8,398 nt of DNA. Origin: Actinomycetota bacterium (lineage in GTDB: Bacteria > Actinomycetota > Thermoleophilia > Solirubrobacterales > Solirubrobacteraceae). Both the position numbers and the translations under genes were made by a program. The notes below the pieces were generated by a model that worked only from the letters and a program-made list of their open reading frames with translations, was not told the DNA's origin and did no database searches. The DNA lies in the NCBI GenBank assembly GCA_903970315.1, contig CAJCIJ010000228.1:1-8398 (forward strand). Reading direction: 5' to 3'. This document shows, piece after piece, positions 6,524 to 8,398 of this stretch (its first letter is position 1; each line of letters begins with the position of its first letter).

Positions 6524-6621
6524 ACGACGGGCGTAAAGGCGGCCCCGCTTGGCCAATTGGGCCAGTTCCTGCAGGCGCCCTGGCGCACACGCCGGCGACC
6601 GCGGCGGACGCATGGGCAGGA

Positions 6622-6643
6622 GGCGCTGAGGGCTTCAGGCGCC
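6622..6643 (-). terminator. hairpin across the gltX stop codon, possible terminator
   Basis: GGCGCTGA (6622-6629) pairs with TCA-G-GCGCC (6635-6643), giving 8 bp with one bulged base and a 5-nt loop; the gltX stop codon sits inside the stem. No U-tract follows on the minus strand. The stem shares its core with the hairpin behind cysE (TCAGGCGC), which mildly supports a common role. Confidence 0.3.
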
Positions 6644-8026
6644 CGTGGCGAGAGCGGCGTCGATCCGGCGCAGCGTGGTCTCTGAGCCAAGCAGGGCGAC
6701 GCTCTCAAAGATGCCGGGAGAGACGGTGGTGCCGCAGATGGCAACACGCAGCGGCTGGTAGATGGCCTTGGCGCTGGCGCCGGATTGCGCCGCGGCTGCC
6801 TCCAGGGTGGCCTGCACGGACGCGGTGTCGAACTGCTGGATGCCGGCGAGGGCGTTGCGTGTGTCGGCGAGCCTGGCTCGGCCGTCGTCGTCCAGCCAGC
6901 GCGCGGCAGCCTTGGGGTCCTGTGTGGGCTCCTCGAACAGAAAGCCCGACAGCGGCCAGAAGTCGGCGAGCGTGTGGATCTTCTCCTGGCTGATGGTGGC
7001 GGCTGCTTGCAGGCGAGTGGGATCGGCGTCCAGCACCGAGGCCGAGACAATCCCCTCGCGCAAGAGAAACTCGCGCAGCGCGGCATCGAGCGCGGCGGGC
7101 GAGAGCTGGCGGATGTGGACGCCGTTTAGCCAGCGGAGCTTGATCTGGTCAAAGCGCGCTGGGTTGCGGCTGACCCGATCCAGAGTGAAGCGCTCCACCA
7201 GCTCCTCGGTCGACAGCACGGTCTGGTCGTCGCCGGCCCCCCAACCGAGCAGTGCGAGGTAGTTGCGGATCGCCTCGGGCAGGTAGCCGGCGCTGCGCAG
7301 CTCCCCGACAGATGCGGCTCCGTGGCGCTTTGAGAGCTTCTTGCCGTCGGGGCCGTGCAGCAGGGGCAGGTGAGCATAGACGGGCGCGGGCCGCCCCTCG
7401 TCGATACCCAGCGCGCGTGCGGCTCCGAGCACGAGCAGCTGCTTGGGCGTATTTGAGAGGTGGTCCTCCCCACGCACAACGTGCGTGATTGCGGCATCGA
7501 GATCGTCGATGGCGACGGCGAAGTTGTAGAGCACCGAGCCGTCGGCCCGCGCGATCACGGGGTCGTCGAGATGGATGTTCTCAAAGCGGGTGTCCCCCCG
7601 GATGACGTCGTGGACCACGGTGGCGCCATCGTTGGGGACGCGCAGGCGCACCGCGCCCTCGCCCTGGTCGGCGCCGCGATAGCCACGATCGGCTCCGTGG
7701 GCGTCCTTGAAGGCCTTTACGTCGTCGCCGGTGGCGGTGGACCGGTAGGCGTGCCCGCTTGCAAGCAGCAGTGCGAGCACCTCCTGGTGGCGCGGCGTGC
7801 GGTCGGTCTGCATGACAGGGCCCTCGTCGTAGTCAAGCCCCAACCACTGAAGCGAGTCCAGGATCTGGGCCACATGCTCGGGGGTGGAGCGCTCGAGGTC
7901 GGTGTCCTCGATCCGCAACAGCAAGGTCCCGCCTTCGTGGCGGGCCAGCAGCCAGTTGTACAGCGCTGTCCGCGCTCCGCCGATATGCAGCGAGCCCGTC
8001 GGCGAGGGTGCGAAGCGAACGCGCAT
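6635..8026 (-). CDS. gltX: glutamyl-tRNA synthetase
   Basis: Charges tRNA-Glu with glutamate (class I synthetase, cytosolic). From ATG 8026 it has 463 residues, a normal length. The N-terminus RVRFAPSPTGSLHIGGARTAL carries the HIGH-type motif (HIGG, 14-17). RIEDTD, RGEDHLSNTPKQ (185-196) and KKLSKRHGA (KMSKS equivalent, about 229-237) complete the catalytic core; the anticodon-binding helical domain fills the C-terminal part. Many bacterial enzymes have zinc-binding cysteines after GHAY; here the stretch reads GHAYRSTATGDDVKAFKDAHGADRGYRG without cysteine. Upstream in-frame ATGs at 8041 and 8056 exist. None of the three has a Shine-Dalgarno. 8026 is chosen because the conserved family N-terminus starts there and because ATG 8056 would overlap the start codon of the divergent nfo gene. 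A tRNA-Gln charging role (non-discriminating enzyme) cannot be excluded by eye. Confidence 0.96.
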   Translation of the reverse strand: MRVRFAPSPTGSLHIGGARTALYNWLLARHEGGTLLLRIEDTDLERSTPEHVAQILDSLQWLGLDYDEGPVMQTDRTPRHQEVLALLLASGHAYRSTATGDDVKAFKDAHGADRGYRGADQGEGAVRLRVPNDGATVVHDVIRGDTRFENIHLDDPVIARADGSVLYNFAVAIDDLDAAITHVVRGEDHLSNTPKQLLVLGAARALGIDEGRPAPVYAHLPLLHGPDGKKLSKRHGAASVGELRSAGYLPEAIRNYLALLGWGAGDDQTVLSTEELVERFTLDRVSRNPARFDQIKLRWLNGVHIRQLSPAALDAALREFLLREGIVSASVLDADPTRLQAAATISQEKIHTLADFWPLSGFLFEEPTQDPKAAARWLDDDGRARLADTRNALAGIQQFDTASVQATLEAAAAQSGASAKAIYQPLRVAICGTTVSPGIFESVALLGSETTLRRIDAALATGA

Positions 8027-8054
8027 GGGAGGATCGGCCATAAGATCGTGCGCC

Positions 8055-8398
8055 ATGCTAATCGGAGCTCATGTGTCGCCGGCAGGAGGACTGGCGAATG
8101 CGGTCCACCGCGGCGCCGAGCGGGGGTGTGAGGCAATACAGATCTTCAACGCCTCGCCGCGAATGTGGAAGGCGTCTGACTACTCCGACGAGGACGTGGC
8201 GGCGTTCAAGGAAGCGCTGGACGCAAGCCCCATCGCAGCGGTGCTGATCCACGGCTCCTACCTGTGCAACTGCGCAAGCGAGGACCGCGAGATCCGCACT
8301 AAATCGCTTGCCTCACTGGTTGCTTCGCTGCGCGCGGGCGCGGCGATCGGCTCGGCGGGGGTGGTGCTGCATCCGGGCTCGGCCAAGGGCGGCGCGGC
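8055..8398 (+). CDS. nfo: endonuclease IV, AP endonuclease (C-terminus cut by window edge)
   Basis: A zinc-dependent enzyme that cuts DNA 5' to abasic sites in base excision repair. 114 codons plus two bases are visible of about 280 expected. The start MLIGAHVSPAGGL is the classic family N-terminus, followed by RGAERGCEAIQIFNASPRMW, LIHGSYLCNCAS and VVLHPGSAKGG. H66 and H106 correspond to the zinc-ligand histidines H69 and H109 of the E. coli enzyme; the other ligands lie beyond the window. The start ATG 8055 has no Shine-Dalgarno. TAAGAT at 8041-8046 is a possible -10 box 8 nt upstream, which would suit a leaderless or nearly leaderless message. It diverges from gltX. Confidence 0.93.
   Translation, partial: MLIGAHVSPAGGLANAVHRGAERGCEAIQIFNASPRMWKASDYSDEDVAAFKEALDASPIAAVLIHGSYLCNCASEDREIRTKSLASLVASLRAGAAIGSAGVVLHPGSAKGGA

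Noticed and set aside
6501..6540. Plus-strand GGCAAACC ... AAAGGC, reminiscent of a cyclic-di-GMP (GEMM) riboswitch
   Set aside because: The second conserved block (GACGCAAAGCC) is not present in the right place and no gene follows on that strand.
6540..6585. tRNA-like stretch (GGCCAAGCGG on the minus strand) in the gltX-HDOD gap
   Set aside because: No acceptor or T-arm pairing and no anticodon arm could be built around it.
6404..6613. 69-codon minus-strand frame in the gltX-HDOD gap
   Set aside because: No ribosome site, no recognisable domain, and composition typical of random GC-rich frames.

Overview
The DNA is GC-rich, its codons favour G or C in third position, and several genes lack a clear Shine-Dalgarno site. 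Together with the protein types this suggests an actinomycete. A small secreted protein ending in a Cys-Pro-Gln-Gly-Gly-Phe ... Pro-Cys-Pro tail, and a glutamyl-tRNA synthetase without the usual zinc-site cysteines, point from memory to the class Thermoleophilia (Solirubrobacterales-like). No database search was possible, so the lineage is an inference.

Layout, left to right. 1-2037 (-) holds nearly all of a PcrA/UvrD-type DNA helicase, with its C-terminus cut by the window edge. 2109-2855 (-) is serine O-acetyltransferase (cysE) and 2899-3855 (-) is cysteine synthase (cysK); the two are 43 bp apart and probably form the operon cysK-cysE. Divergent from cysK is a secreted protein gene with an unclear start (about 3903-4673, +). 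It converges on a cysteine-free Rrf2 regulator (4689-5081, -), which lies 28 bp downstream of an HDOD-LuxR fusion protein (5110-6375, -). A 259-bp gap (6376-6634) separates this from gltX (6635-8026, -) and is rich in inverted repeats just ahead of the HDOD gene. The right edge carries the first 114 codons of endonuclease IV (nfo, 8055 onward, +), divergent from gltX.

How the genes work together. CysE makes O-acetylserine and CysK converts it with sulfide to cysteine. The nearby Rrf2 protein has no cysteines, so it cannot hold the family's usual Fe-S cluster; it resembles CymR, the Rrf2-family repressor of cysteine metabolism that works with CysK in Firmicutes. A local cysteine-control module is therefore plausible. 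Its possible co-transcription with an HDOD-LuxR protein would tie it to a less understood signalling input. The helicase and endonuclease IV are DNA-repair functions and gltX is housekeeping. No tRNA, rRNA, CRISPR array, insertion sequence or phage gene was seen. Most of the window is ordinary chromosomal core; the more unusual parts are the HDOD-LuxR gene with its leader, the Rrf2-cys neighbourhood and the start of the secreted protein gene.
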